A DNA stretch of 56,470 bases from Ophiostoma sp. CBS 140.51 (lineage: Eukaryota; Ascomycota; Sordariomycetes; Ophiostomatales; Ophiostomataceae): contig JANSLP010000214.1 of NCBI GenBank assembly GCA_029298735.1, positions 1 through 56,470 on the forward strand, read 5' to 3'. Below, piece after piece: positions 31,816 through 43,100 of the stretch (within the stretch, counting starts at the first letter, position 1; each line of letters starts with the position of its first letter). Under the pieces are notes generated by a model. That model made no database searches and was not told the origin of the DNA. It was given only the letters and a program-made list of their open reading frames with translations. The position numbers and the translations under genes were made by a program.

Positions 31816-32980
31816 GGTGGGTAGGTGTGAGGTGTAGTGAGAAGAAAATCAACGGTAATTGAGTGTAGGTTCGTAGTGACAAGGGTTGTAGGACAGGCCG
31901 TAGGTTGTTGTCGAAAAGTGGTGATGGTTGATGTCAAAAAAACGACTTCAAGGAAGGGACGTTGACTGTTGTCAACCGTTGGGGGAAGAATTGTTAGTGG
32001 ATTTTCACGTGGGAGAGCTGGGAAAGAGCTATGGTACTGGAGCGAAGCGCGACACAGTAGGCACGTTCGCGCGAAAAGGGGCACTCATAAGAATGGGTAA
32101 GAAAGGGAAAGAGCGACAGGAATTTTCCATTTTATTTTCAAGCCAACTTTAATTGGGTTTTCCCCCCTCCGAACTCACCAAAATCCCATCCTTCTGCTGA
32201 GACAGCCAGCCCAAAAGTCTTGGCAAAGTCTTGGCAACAAATCGCTCAACGGGAGAGCTCGTGTGGGTCACTTCCTCTTTTGGGTGGGAGGGGAAAGAGG
32301 GCATTTGCGTGTGAACATCTAAAATTGAGACAGTCTAGAGAAGTGAAAGGGAAGCAATATTAGATGTTGGAGAGACTTCTAGTATTTATTGTTTTCAAAA
32401 TGATCGCGGCCGTCAATGGGTGGATGGGTGGATGGATGCGCACGCGTCGTGGGGCCGTCGTCGTTCGTCGTCGTTCGCTGGCTGCAGCTCGAAGGGGGAT
32501 CTCTGGGAATTGAATCGCGACGCAACCTCCTTTAGACTTTTTTGGCCATTGTGGCGCGCGTTGGCGGCTGCAGGCTGACCTCCAACAGCTAATGCAGGGC
32601 GACGGTGGCTGGTATTGTGGCGCATTACCATCACGTGACCGTATATGAGACGCAGGGCCCACCAGTCCCACCTTTCCAACCGCTGTAAGAGCTTGTGTAC
32701 TTCCTCTGACGGAAAGTTTTTAGTGGACCAGTGCCGGCTAGCGTTTGCACGTCTGTATGGCCCCGGCGGGGCCTTCCTCTATCAGAACAGCTGAGCTCCT
32801 GCCTCCTCCTTCCCCAACATTGTATTCTATTTCGTGCACATATCAACCGTCCCTTCCTTTCTAATCATTACATTCCCATCTTCTTCCCCCCTTCTTTTTT
32901 TTTTCAATCCACCAAAGGGGCCTTTTCTGGACCCAAAAGGGCATTTGCTTTGTCACCTCCACGCATCTTCCCACCTCGAG
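31816..32980. other. divergent intergenic region, PHS1 and Gag-like gene
   Basis: No gene seen. The PHS1-proximal 300 bases are likely its promoter and leader. G/T-rich imperfect repeats (GGGTGGAT units and GTCGTCGTTC units) lie at 32415-32480. A C/T-rich leader with a T-tract near 32895 precedes the Gag-like ATG. I looked for LTR-like direct repeats on either side of the Gag-like gene and found none. Confidence 0.6.
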
Positions 32981-33901
32981 ATGCCCTCCACTCACAAGGG
33001 TCAGGGCCCGGCCCCCATCATTATGGAGCTGGCCACCGACGACACCGACGCTAGCTACCGCAGCGCCCTCAACCTATTTCTCCAGGCAAAACAGCGGCCC
33101 AATCAGTCGCCCGAAGCCTTTTACAACTATATTCGCCGTCTCGAGAAGAGGCTCGAGTACCTGCCGGCGCATTTCTTGTCGGGCCATTTGTACGCAGGCT
33201 TGTTGCCCGGTCTTCAGGAAGGGCTGGCCATCCGCGGCATCACCTCCAAATCTACACGTGAAGAGATTGTTAAGCGCGCAAACACGTTGTGGGAGCCGAC
33301 GTCGTTGACGGCCACGCGGGTGGAAGCATTAGCAGCCGAGGCGGCGGAGGGCAGCGGGTCGGCGGAGACCTCGACCGGCACAACGACACCCACTGAAGAA
33401 ATGCGACGTGCCAAGAAGTGGGCCAAGCGAGTGGCCAAGCGGAATGCACAAAGGAAGAGGCGGCAAAATATAGCCTTGCGCTCCATCGCGGACGAGCCCC
33501 GGGAATATATGCCGGGGCTGGCCATTGGGCCTGTGCGCCGCGTTGTTAGGACCACGGGTTACGTGACCAATGACCCGGACCAGAATCAGATTCAAAATCA
33601 GGACCGGAATGTCGAACTATCGGGTTTGGCAATTTATGACGACGGTCAGGAGGATATCAGGACCCGCAGCCATGGTGTGAAGCAGGAGGACAGAGGCGAC
33701 GAGTTCTACTATGCTTCACCCATTTACGGTCCGGATTCGCTCCTCGAACGGATCGAGTGCCCAAGCTGTAACACGCTGGGACACTTTGCTAGAGACTGCC
33801 CCGAAGCGAGGCCAGCGCGTCGGTCATACTCGCGGCCGGTCCGGGGACGCGGGCGCGGGCGCGGAAGAGCGTCTGTCCGCAGACGGGGGGCTTCCAATTA
33901 G
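32981..33901 (+). CDS. Gag-like protein with CCHC zinc knuckle (domesticated Ty3/Gypsy Gag candidate)
   Basis: An intact single-exon ORF of 306 residues from the ATG at 32981; the frame opens further upstream but the sequence there looks like leader. Residues 28-108 (LFLQAKQRPNQSPEAF through LPAHFLSGHLYAGLLPGL) have the helical pattern of the C-terminal capsid part of Ty3/Gypsy Gag: a crowded QxxxQSPEAFYNYIRR helix, LP, then a YxGLxPGL turn. A basic Arg/Lys linker (142-165) leads to one zinc knuckle, Cys260-x2-Cys263-x4-His268-x4-Cys273, and an Arg-Gly tail. No protease, reverse transcriptase, integrase or LTR lies within 1 kb on either side; the neighbours are housekeeping genes. Codon usage resembles host genes. 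A captured Gag or an RNA-binding zinc-knuckle protein are the two readings. Confidence 0.75.
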   Translation: MPSTHKGQGPAPIIMELATDDTDASYRSALNLFLQAKQRPNQSPEAFYNYIRRLEKRLEYLPAHFLSGHLYAGLLPGLQEGLAIRGITSKSTREEIVKRANTLWEPTSLTATRVEALAAEAAEGSGSAETSTGTTTPTEEMRRAKKWAKRVAKRNAQRKRRQNIALRSIADEPREYMPGLAIGPVRRVVRTTGYVTNDPDQNQIQNQDRNVELSGLAIYDDGQEDIRTRSHGVKQEDRGDEFYYASPIYGPDSLLERIECPSCNTLGHFARDCPEARPARRSYSRPVRGRGRGRGRASVRRRGASN

Positions 33902-34098
33902 ACGAAAGTTATCACTAGGGGCTGATGATGTACAAGCTGGTCTATCGTTTTATGGGATTACAAGGCGCAGGCGTTTGGTGTTTGATTCTTGTGTCATTGC
34001 ATTTTTATTTGTATGTTCATCATGTGTTGTCGTAGCTAGTCTTGCCTTTTCTTTTCGAATATACCACTTTCTCTTCCGCCATTCATACCCGTCTACGC

Positions 34099-36134
34099 CT
34101 ACAACAGCGCCTTGATTCTTGTCCGTGCCTTTGGGCTGGCAGCACCGTCTGGCGATGTCGTCGTTAATGCAATATCGTCCAAGTACCACGTCGGGTCCGC
34201 ATCGTCGTTAAGCTCCTTGGTCGAGAAGCCATTGCCAAGGAACCGGAAACGGTTGCGACTCGAGACGCCAGCTCCATCATGGCTCTCGTCAACGTCATAC
34301 ACGTACTCAAAGTCCTCGCCGCGGAAGTTCTCGAGCATGTGGAAAAAGTGGATGCGGCTGCCTGGGTGAAGGGCCGTGACTGGACCGTCCTTATCATCGC
34401 CGGTGCCTTTGAACCACGACCGGCAGGACGAGGACCAGGCCGTGCGCGGCATAAATGCGCGGATGTGCTCGTTGTAGTCGTCGACAGCGGCCTGGGAGGG
34501 AGCGATGGCCTTGATTCCCTCGGTCCGGCACTTGTGGATGACACCGGCAATGTATGTGGCGATGTGCTCGGCGAGGGTGAAGACGCTACCGTGGCCGATT
34601 GGGGCATTGGGGCCGAGGAACGCTGGCATGCGGTCAGCAACAAATATTTTTAATGGGAGTGTTTGATATGGGAGATCACCTACTAAAGTAATTGGGCAGC
34701 CCTGGCACGGCACAGGACATGTATGCTTGTGGCACACTTGTCCGCCAGATGTCTTGGAGGTTGCCGTTGCGACCGACGAGCGGGAACCGTGGGCAGAACG
34801 AGACGTCGAAGCCTGTTGCACAGACAATAGCATCAACCTCGACAATTTTACCGCTGGTCAGCTCGAGACCCTGGGGCAAGACCCGGCGGACACCTTCTGT
34901 AACGACCTGGACATTTGGCTGCGTCAATGTCTGTAGATAGTGCGGTGCAGGCGTCATACGCCGGCAGCCGAGTGAATAGTCGGGGATCAGAGCCTTGCAT
35001 AGCCGCTCATCTTCGCCCAGAATTGCCGTCATGTATTGGCGGACGTGCTCTGCAGCGAATTCCTGCATCGGGCTGTCTTTGAGGAGCTGTAGTTGTCAGT
35101 ACGAAGGAGTATTAACAAGGCATAGTTAGAAGGGGCACACACAATAGGAAACGAGTTGTTGGTCTCCTTCTCAATGGTCTTGACGAAGCTGCGGTAAAAG
35201 ACTGGGTCAGACTGGAACCGGACAATCTGCTCGGGTGTAAAGTTCTCCTCGTCGTCGAGCTCGACGTTGCTCATCACATCGGCGGCCGGTCCCATGTTGA
35301 AGATCTGAACACGGGGTGGGATGATCCAAGTTGGTGTCCGCACAATGTGCACAAGTTTCTTGACATCGGGCTGGATGGCCGGCACGATTTGGACGCCCGA
35401 CGAGCCGTTGCCAATGACGGCCACCGCCTTGTCCTTGTAGTCAAACTCGGCCGGCCACCGGGCACTGTGGACCAGATCACCCTCAAAGCCTTGCAGGCCG
35501 TCGATTTCCGGCCACTTCCAGTTGCTATACTGTCAGATGAGGTTCGGATGACATAGACGTAGAGCGATGCTTACTTGAGAATACCAGATGCATTAACCAA
35601 AAAGTCGGCATAGTCGCTGAAACGTTCACCTGTCCGGAGGTTGACAACGGCCAATGACCAGCGACCCTGTCCCTCGTCCCACCGTGCACCCAGCACCTCG
35701 TGCTCCGTCTTGATCACATCACCCCTCATGCCCTCGTCCTCGCAGATGCGGCAAAGATACGCGCCAATCTCTTCGGCTGGAGAGAAGAAATTGGACCACT
35801 CCCGGTTGGGTCGCCACGAAAACTGGTAGTTGTGGCTGGGAATGTCGCAGCGGCAACCGGGGTAGCGGTTCTCGAACCAGGTGCCGCCGACATCCGTGTT
35901 TTTCTCGTAGACGACGTGCTCGTAGTTGTCGCGCAACTTTAGCCGCAGAGTGCGGACCATGTTGATGCCGCTGGCACCGGCGCCGATGCCGACAATGCGG
36001 AGGTGCCTTGCCGTGCCGAGCGGCTCCTCCTTGACGGTATACTCTGGTGCAGGCATGGCGGCGTTGTTGGTGCGGGTGGTAGTGGTATTGCCAAGAGGTA
36101 TACGGGCAATGTTGTCGCCGTCGATACTGGCCAT
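34099..36134 (-). CDS. Baeyer-Villiger-type flavin-containing monooxygenase
   Basis: Four exons on the minus strand, complement(join(34099..34622, 34684..35086, 35143..35524, 35575..36134)), giving 622 residues in a continuous frame. The FAD Rossmann fingerprint GAGASG lies at 51-56. The Baeyer-Villiger signature FxGxxxHxxxWP reads FEGDLVHSARWP at 200-211, assembled across the first intron. The NADP Rossmann motif GNGSSG is at 225-230, and the late ATGFD motif is present. Splicing across intron 3 yields YFTFLGPNAPIGHGS, as expected for the family. Such enzymes insert oxygen next to a ketone (or oxidise N/S atoms) using FAD, NADPH and O2; the substrate here is unknown. No other biosynthetic genes adjoin it. 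Intron 1 uses TATAG rather than the nearer ACAG, chosen because only that keeps the frame. No signal peptide is seen. Confidence 0.9.
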
Positions 36135-36775
36135 CTTTTGTTGTGTGTGTGGTGTTGTTGTAAAGGGAGAAGCAAACAGGCTAACGGGTAGCACCAAACA
36201 AAGGGACGTGGTCCTGCCCAAGGTGGCTCCTTCTTTTTTCCTTTGTGTGGTAGTCGAGTTCGAGGAGGGGTGTCCAAAAAGAAGGGACTCGGCCGGTGTG
36301 CAAACAAAGTTGAGAAAAAAGTGACAGGAAGGTGACAGACAAGTGAGAGAAACAGCACGCGGTCTTGTAATAATATATTAATCAAAAACAGTTCGATCTA
36401 AAATAGAAACAACATGGGGCTCCAGATAAATATATATTTCAGCTCAAAGTACAAGGCCGGACAAGAACAAAGACCAAACGAGGGACTCGGAGGACTTATA
36501 TGTCCGAGTATTGGACCGTCCGGCGAAGGGTTGGTGCAAAAACTGTTGTCGATCGGCCAAACAAACCAAACGTACGAGCGTTGAGAAACACATGTCCGTT
36601 TTCACTTCCCCTTCAACATGTCCCCGTCAAAAGTGCATGACCTTATTCTCCACAGTCACCCGTCAGATGACTGGTCAGTATCCGACTCTCTGGCACAAGG
36701 TGATCAATAAACCAAATACGGGGCGCCTCGGGTCAACATCTTGTTGATTCCTTTTGGGAGGGGGAAGGGTGCGGA
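36135..36775. other. intergenic upstream of the monooxygenase gene
   Basis: Promoter and leader of the minus-strand monooxygenase in the first 250 bases, then A/T-rich sequence that may serve as 3' flank of the small ORF at 36776-36889. No other feature. Confidence 0.55.
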
Positions 36776-36889
36776 CTACACATTCTCGCGCTTGGTCCAG
36801 CCCTCCTTCTCGGTCTTGAAATACCAAAACGGGGAGTTGGACTTAATAATATCTGAGATAAACTTTTCTTTCGCGGTGTCATGAGACAT
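36776..36889 (-). CDS. candidate 37-residue ORF, unrecognised
   Basis: ATG at 36889 to TAG at 36776. The peptide is charged and starts MSHDTAKEKFISDIIKSN; it continues with aromatic residues (PFWYF) and ends in a Lys/Glu-rich tail. Its last twenty codons are nearly all of the preferred fungal kind (TTC AAG ACC GAG AAG GAG GGC), which stands out from the surrounding intergenic DNA. The minus strand for about 1 kb upstream is pyrimidine-rich, like leaders of well-expressed genes here. It may be a complete micro-protein, or the last exon of a longer gene beginning at an acceptor such as the TAG 18 bases upstream. I do not recognise it. Confidence 0.35.
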   Translation of the reverse strand: MSHDTAKEKFISDIIKSNSPFWYFKTEKEGWTKRENV

Positions 36890-38824
36890 GCAGTCTTCCG
36901 TCCGCTATCCAGCCAGCCACGCGAGGCCGGACATGGGAAAGCCCCGTTGCGTTGTGGGAGCGGAGGAGAAAAAAAGGTTGATCGAGAATCAGAGGTAGAG
37001 GAGGGGGAAGGCTGGCGAACTCGCAAGCTCGTTGGTCAATTTACGGATGAGCTTGCCAGAAAAAAAAACAAGGGGGACTGGCGTATGGCCAAAGTACGTA
37101 GCGTGTAGTGCAGGGGCCTTTGAGTACTTGAGGAGCTCGGCGGGCGAGAAAAGAACGACGTGTGTCAATCCAATCCTATACCAGTTGACCGGTATGTTGG
37201 TGTCCGCCTTTAACGCAAGAAAGAAACCAAAGAAAGTGACGCAAGCAAAGAGCGGTCTTGGCACCGGAGGACATGTACATGCGGATAGGCAGGTGTAAGT
37301 CGATTGTGGGACCAGTTGACAGCGCAGTCGAGACGAGAGGACGATGTTGAACAAAATGGACAGCATGGACAACATGGACAGCGATGTCGTGTAACTACAA
37401 GGGTGAGATGGACAATTTGGGCCGCGAGGGAGAAAGGGAGGCCATGGGAATGGGCAGCTAAACGGGAAACAAGGACAATTGTGTTTACTGGGAAAGAGAT
37501 CTCCTTTGAAAGTGAAAGGACAAGGGAAGAGGATCTGTGCAAGTGAGATTCGTGTAACAGACCAGAAACAGGTCATAGGCCCAACTCCAGGGGACAGGAG
37601 ACACGTCCACAGAGAGCTGTTGGGGAACAGAAGGGAGGCAAAGGAACATCAGAAAGAACACCAAAACGAAGCACAAGAAGCACAAGACACAAGAGACGCA
37701 CGATACACAAGAGTTGACAGGACAAAACTAGGAAACAGGCGACAAAGTGGCGAGGCCGTTGGACAAGCAAGGGAGGCACAATGAGCTTCTGTCTTTCTCG
37801 GCCGTGCTCCGGCGGGCGATGAGCTGATCACAGACAATGGAATCAAGGAAAATAAATAAAAATAAAACGAAACGAAACGAAAAGGCCAGGAATCAGAAGA
37901 TCGAAAGGTCAAAAGTCAAAAGAAAGGGGCAAAAGCAGAGCCTACTTCAACGCGGAGAAGGGGAGTAGTATTGGGGGGAAAGGAAGCGAAAACGAGAGAA
38001 ACGAGAGCGAAAAGGTGTTGAGTTAAGAAAAAGCCTTTGCCAACAAGTGTCGTTTTATATCGTATATTGTCCAACCACGAATCGAGGAGGCTGCATCTCC
38101 AACGAAAAAAGAGTTGAAAGGTCGTAGGAAGTCAAAAGGAGGAGAGGGGGGAAGAAGTTGGAAAGCTAAGTGGCCAATGAGGAAAACGGATCACAAGGCT
38201 AGCTGCGGCAGGAGCCAGAGGCAGATGGGAAGCTCCGTCGCGAGCTGAAAGGAAGGTGCAGTTTGCAGCGGGCAGGGGTTGACATTCGCTGGTTGTGTCT
38301 TTGTGTTTAAGTGGTTCGAAAATACTTTGGAAAGCGCTCAAAAGGGAAGGCGGTGGACATACTGTTGGCGGGAAGGTGGAGTTTGTACTCGGTGGGGTTC
38401 CACAAAAAAAGTTGTTTGCGCCGGTCGACGTGGGAGGGAAGGAACGACGACATGAACGACTGGCGAACAGAATTGGAAGGAAAGAACGTTACGAAACGAA
38501 GGAAGGAACAAAAGAAAATCTCAATTAAAGAAACAACGGTTGACAAGTGGTTGACTTGTCTAATTTCGGACAACTCGTTCCCCAACTGCACTGCAAGCCA
38601 CGAAACGAGACACCGTCTTCGACGCACGCTACTCCGCAATTGTTGCATGCACACTGCGACCGAGGCAAAGAGGGAGCGCATCTTGATAAGCTCTTACACA
38701 ACACGCGCATGAGCTGGCGTTATCTTCGGTGTGACATAACAGTTACCAGCAGTTATTGAAGAGGAGACCTTCTCGGAAAAGAGATCGAGAAAACAGCCCG
38801 ACATATCGGGAAGACGCCTTACTC
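36890..38824. other. intergenic, purine-rich on the plus strand, upstream of HPM1
   Basis: From 37.0 to 38.2 kb the plus strand is purine-rich, with AAACG and GGAAAG repeats near 37.86-38.0 kb. It therefore reads as a pyrimidine-rich leader for a minus-strand transcript (see the small ORF). The last few hundred bases should hold the HPM1 promoter. A minus-strand frame at 36989-37576 is open for 195 codons but is low-complexity. Confidence 0.5.
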
Positions 38825-40183
38825 ATGGCTTCCTTTTCATTTTCCTTCTCCGGGGACGATATTGAGGACGACGGCACCACCAACACTCCCCAGCAGCCCT
38901 CCACGTCGGGGCTTCAAACCCAGGATGCAGCGACGTCGGCGGCACCAGCAGCCAGTGCCTTCCCTGTCCAGGGCAAGCCACAGCTACCGCCACAACGCCA
39001 CGACCTCAAGGAGATGCTCTCCAAGCTGCCCTCCAAGATTGCCTACAGCCTTTTGGACGTGACACTGGACAGCCGTGTGGATGGCAGCGGTGATTCTGTC
39101 GCCACTGACGCCAGCACAGCCCTGCGAGAAGCACCGTTCCGGATACGTCTGCCGCGGCGTGAGCTGTGGGATGTCAAGGTGCAGTTGATGGCCGAGGAGG
39201 ACGGCGACGAGGGCGGTGACAGCAACACCAACGGCAGTGGCGAGCTGGCACCCGGCCTGGGAACACATGATGTCAAGACGGGCATCTACGAGGGCGGCTT
39301 CAAGAGCTGGGAGAGCAGTGTCGATTTGGTCAAGGTTTTGTTGCAACAGCCATCAACAGCTGCCGACTCGACGTCGACACCATCACCATCGGACGTGGCA
39401 GGCACCGTCCTCCTAAAGGATGGACCTGCACAAGTCATTGAGGTATGTCAACCCTGCTTTTTAATTGATATCTCACTCTCTTCATGCGCCTACTGACACA
39501 TCGAATAGCTCGGTTGTGGTACGGCACTGCCGTCTCTGGCCCTCTTCCACTGGGCATGCGCGACGACATCAAGTAAGGACGGCAAGACGCAACGCAGCCA
39601 CCCGCTGTCCATCACTGTCGCCGACTACAACCCCAGTGTCCTGTACTTGGTGACGCTGCCCAACTTCCTCCTGGTATGGGCCCTCCAGCAGCGTGACGCC
39701 AGCCCGCTCCTCCAGCAGGCACTGGTTATTGATGAGGACGGCGACGACGACAACGGCGAGCTCGAGCTGACCGACGAGGTCAAGGACGCCTTCTGTGCCT
39801 ACCTGGCCTCGGCCGACATTACTCTGTCGTTCCTGTCCGGTGGCTGGTCGGCCGAGTTTGTCGACCTTCTGTATGACACGGCGACCGCCGCTGACGCCAC
39901 CACCACCACAGAAAAGCCCGCCGCGCACACGCTCGTCCTCGGCGCCGAGACCATCTACTCGCCGTTTGCCCTCGAGACGTTTACCATCACTCTTCTATCG
40001 ATTCTCCGTCGCGAGGCCGAGGCCACCGCCACGGCCGTTATTGGCGCCAAGAAGCTCTACTTTGGCGTTGGCGGCTCGCTCGACGACTTTGTCCAGCGCA
40101 TGCGCGAGTCCGGCGCCACGGTCAACGAGTTGCGGGAGGAGGCCGACGGTGTGCGGCGGGGTGTTGTGCAGTGCGTGCTGTGA
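38825..40183 (+). CDS. HPM1: protein-histidine N-methyltransferase (HPM1 / METTL18 type)
   Basis: Two exons, join(38825..39442, 39509..40183), 430 residues. The intron (GTATGT...GAATAG) falls exactly before the SAM-binding motif I, giving ELGCGTALPSL at about 206-216. A disordered N-terminus of about 60 residues carries a run of Ser/Phe and acids. A seven-beta-strand methyltransferase fold follows, with ADYNPSVLYLVTLPN as the motif II region and LGAETIYSPF as the post-motif. The GIYEGGFKSWESSVDL stretch before motif I is characteristic of the Hpm1/METTL18 group. Yeast Hpm1 methylates a histidine of ribosomal protein Rpl3 and affects translation fidelity. The start is the first ATG in the frame; sequence above it lacks another. 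It is divergent from the monooxygenase gene. Confidence 0.86.
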
Positions 40184-43100
40184 TCCAAATGGCGCCAATG
40201 TACACGAAGCTACACCTCCGGTCTTCCGGAGGATCCTGCGCCGCCCCCTTCTCGGGACGTCCAGTGGTGAATGGTGGATGGCGAGTTCGCTTGACCTTTA
40301 GGGCTCGCCGGGGATCGTTGCTGGAAGATGCCCCATTGATACTCCTAGAAACTGCCGGTTTCGTATTTTCCTGGAAATGCATCTCGGGGCACCAGTCACA
40401 AAATGCCGGGCAGGCGAGGTCCATTCCTCTCCATTGAGCCAGGACTATTTCCGTTCGCTCCATTTGAGTGTATCGCGGGCACGATTGATACATTTTGCAT
40501 GTGCCTTGCTGCTTTGTTTTGTCGTTGAGCACCTCTGTTTCATGTTTGTTGCTTATGTATGTGGCCTTCCACAATCAGCGATTAGACTTTGAGAAGAACG
40601 CGTCTGCGCATTGACTGTTCCTGATAGACTACGATGAGATAGACGGTGCCATATAGAATTCATATAAACCAAACTACGATGTCCCATGGACCAGTTTGTG
40701 GTAATAGCAATCTATGTGCAACGAGGTAAGCAAGGGGATGGTGGTCGAGAACGAATGTCTTCGCAAAACAAAATGAACACAATGACCCCCATCTCCTAAC
40801 GGATGAGACTGTTCCGAACAGGGAGATAAGAACTCTAAATTTTGCTGCATGGCGTCTAGATTGCATAGATGCCGTTCTTTTTAAATACGTGAAACATAAA
40901 GAGCGGCGGATGTGGTCTTTTCTGCACCTATTTCAGACATGGCATTGTGTCGATCATCAAATCATCAAAATCGGTTGTCTGCCGATTGCGATCCCCTTTT
41001 GGACGACTCAAGGCTGCTCTTTTCTCTTAACCTGCCGTCTTGAAACACGGGTGTTTGGCTGGTGGGGAGCTTAAGCAGAAATTGTAATGAGAATTGACGT
41101 TGTTCTAGTACTTTTGGTGGTGTCTGTGTATTGCCCCGAATTGAGCACAGTGGTACTTGTACTTTTCGAGGCGCGAGAATGTGAAATTGGACATCAAATG
41201 TCCGGAACAAGCAGCAAGTTAAGAATTCGAATTTGCGCGCACGTGAAATGAAAGACGGATGTTCGCGTAGTCGAGAATACTCCGTTGCTCTCTTTCAATG
41301 TGGTCTAGTATGTTTGTTCAGTGACGAGTTTACATTTACAGGTTGTGCCTTATTATGTCATTTTTTTTATTTTCTTTTTCGTTTATGCAATATTAGACAG
41401 GTCAAGATCTTGTACGATGTTTTTTTTTCATCTTGTATGTGTTTTTTTTATCTTGTGTGTTTTTTTATCCTGTATGTTTTTATGATTATTTTCAGACTGA
41501 AAAAGGTTGACAAAAATATAGAAGGATCACCACACACACTTCCTCAAAAATACACAACTTTTACGAGATCTTGCATCAGTACCATGCAACCAACTTTGCT
41601 CGACCGGGTGACCTCCGCGAGGACCAGAGAACCAAAAATTCAAGTTGGAGGGTTGCATCACATAAAGGCCAACCGCCCAAATGGGGAAACAAGGCACGGA
41701 AAACGGCGGACATACGTCGTCAATGTCCAATTCTGCTGACGTCGAACGATGCATATTTTTGTCTAATTTTTTCCGTCGTTTTCTTTCCGCCGGATGCATA
41801 CATACTCTATCGAATTGAAGAGCTGTGCCCGAAGAGAATTGTGCATTTATGTTGGCTGCCTATTTGTTATTGTCTTGGCCGCGTTGGCGATACTTCGTGA
41901 TGAGAGGCGCCAATGCAACCAATGCCGCGATGGATTGGAACAAAGGATGACGACGTGGAAAATGGTGTTGCGCAAAGCAGTTCAGCCACACCACCATCAT
42001 GTCGACCTGCTGAACTTTGCTATGCCCGACGACTTGCTAAGGCTAGCTACACAGGCACTTAGCTTGACGAGGCCAGGTTTTTGTGTTTGATTCTTGAATG
42101 TGCAGGTCTTGCAAATGCTATTTTTATGTATCTTTGCAACATTGCCCGGCATGGGCTGGAATGCGAATTCACTTTGGCCAGAAGGAGGGGGAGGGAAGTG
42201 AATGCAGAACTGCAAAAGCGGCGCCTTGCATGTCGACAGTTTTGGCGAGCTGCATCTTTTGATTTTCCCGTCAAACACTGTGAGCTCGTTAAACAAGATC
42301 GTCGCTTCGCTATTTCAAAAAGTCGATAGTTTTGAAGGTCAGACAGATTCACTGAAAACATGACGATGAGTCCCAAAACGTGACGTTGAACTTGGCATGT
42401 CTCGCCAGCCTGCAGTGACCAGGCCCTGCAGGCCTGGCCTCGTCAAAGAAACAGAACACAAGATCTGACAGCTCTGGGGCCAGGTCTTGTTTACGGTTGC
42501 ACTCACTGTTTGGAGGCCGTTCTTGGCACTGTTTGCGACAACGTCATTATCTGTAGCGAGGTTCGAGTGAATGTAAGTAAGGTAATTGTAGCTCGGACAG
42601 CTCTTTTTTAATATGTCTGTCTCACTGACAGGCTCCGTGACAGGGAAAAGGACGTCAAAAGAAGGCGAAAGAAGGAGCAAAGTGGCCGTCATGCGTTTCA
42701 GTGTGCAGGGAAACCTGCCCAGGAGCCATATGGGATAGATAGTGGGCGACACGGCTGGGCATCCCGCCTGCCGCAGGTTAAACCTTTATTCTGTCTCCAA
42801 ACTTTGGATTTTCAGTCTCTCGATATTTTTGGTTGGCCTTTCCTTGCTAGCCCATGTGCCGTACACTGGTTCACGGAGAGAATATTCTCTTGGCGATATG
42901 CAACTCCTTCCAAAACCACACCCCAACAGTTGGCGATATTGTGGAAGGAAGAGCCTATGGCGTAGGTCGTATTCAAACAAGTTTGCCAAAGGACCGAACG
43001 AGATCGGAAGCTTGCTTTTTGTCCCATCGGCTTTCTCCATGTCTCCATGCCTGGCTGGGCCTCTTGATAGTTTGTTGCCTTCCGCCGTGGGTCGTATTTT

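Noticed and set aside
32300..34098. LTRs or a pol remnant flanking the Gag-like gene
   Set aside because: No direct repeats, primer-binding-like site, or reverse transcriptase/integrase motifs were found in any frame on either side.
36989..37576. 195-codon minus-strand ORF next to the tiny ORF
   Set aside because: Hydrophobic and Pro/Ser-rich translation of pyrimidine-rich DNA. Its last 70 codons look somewhat better, but there is no recognisable domain and the link to the tiny ORF is unproven.
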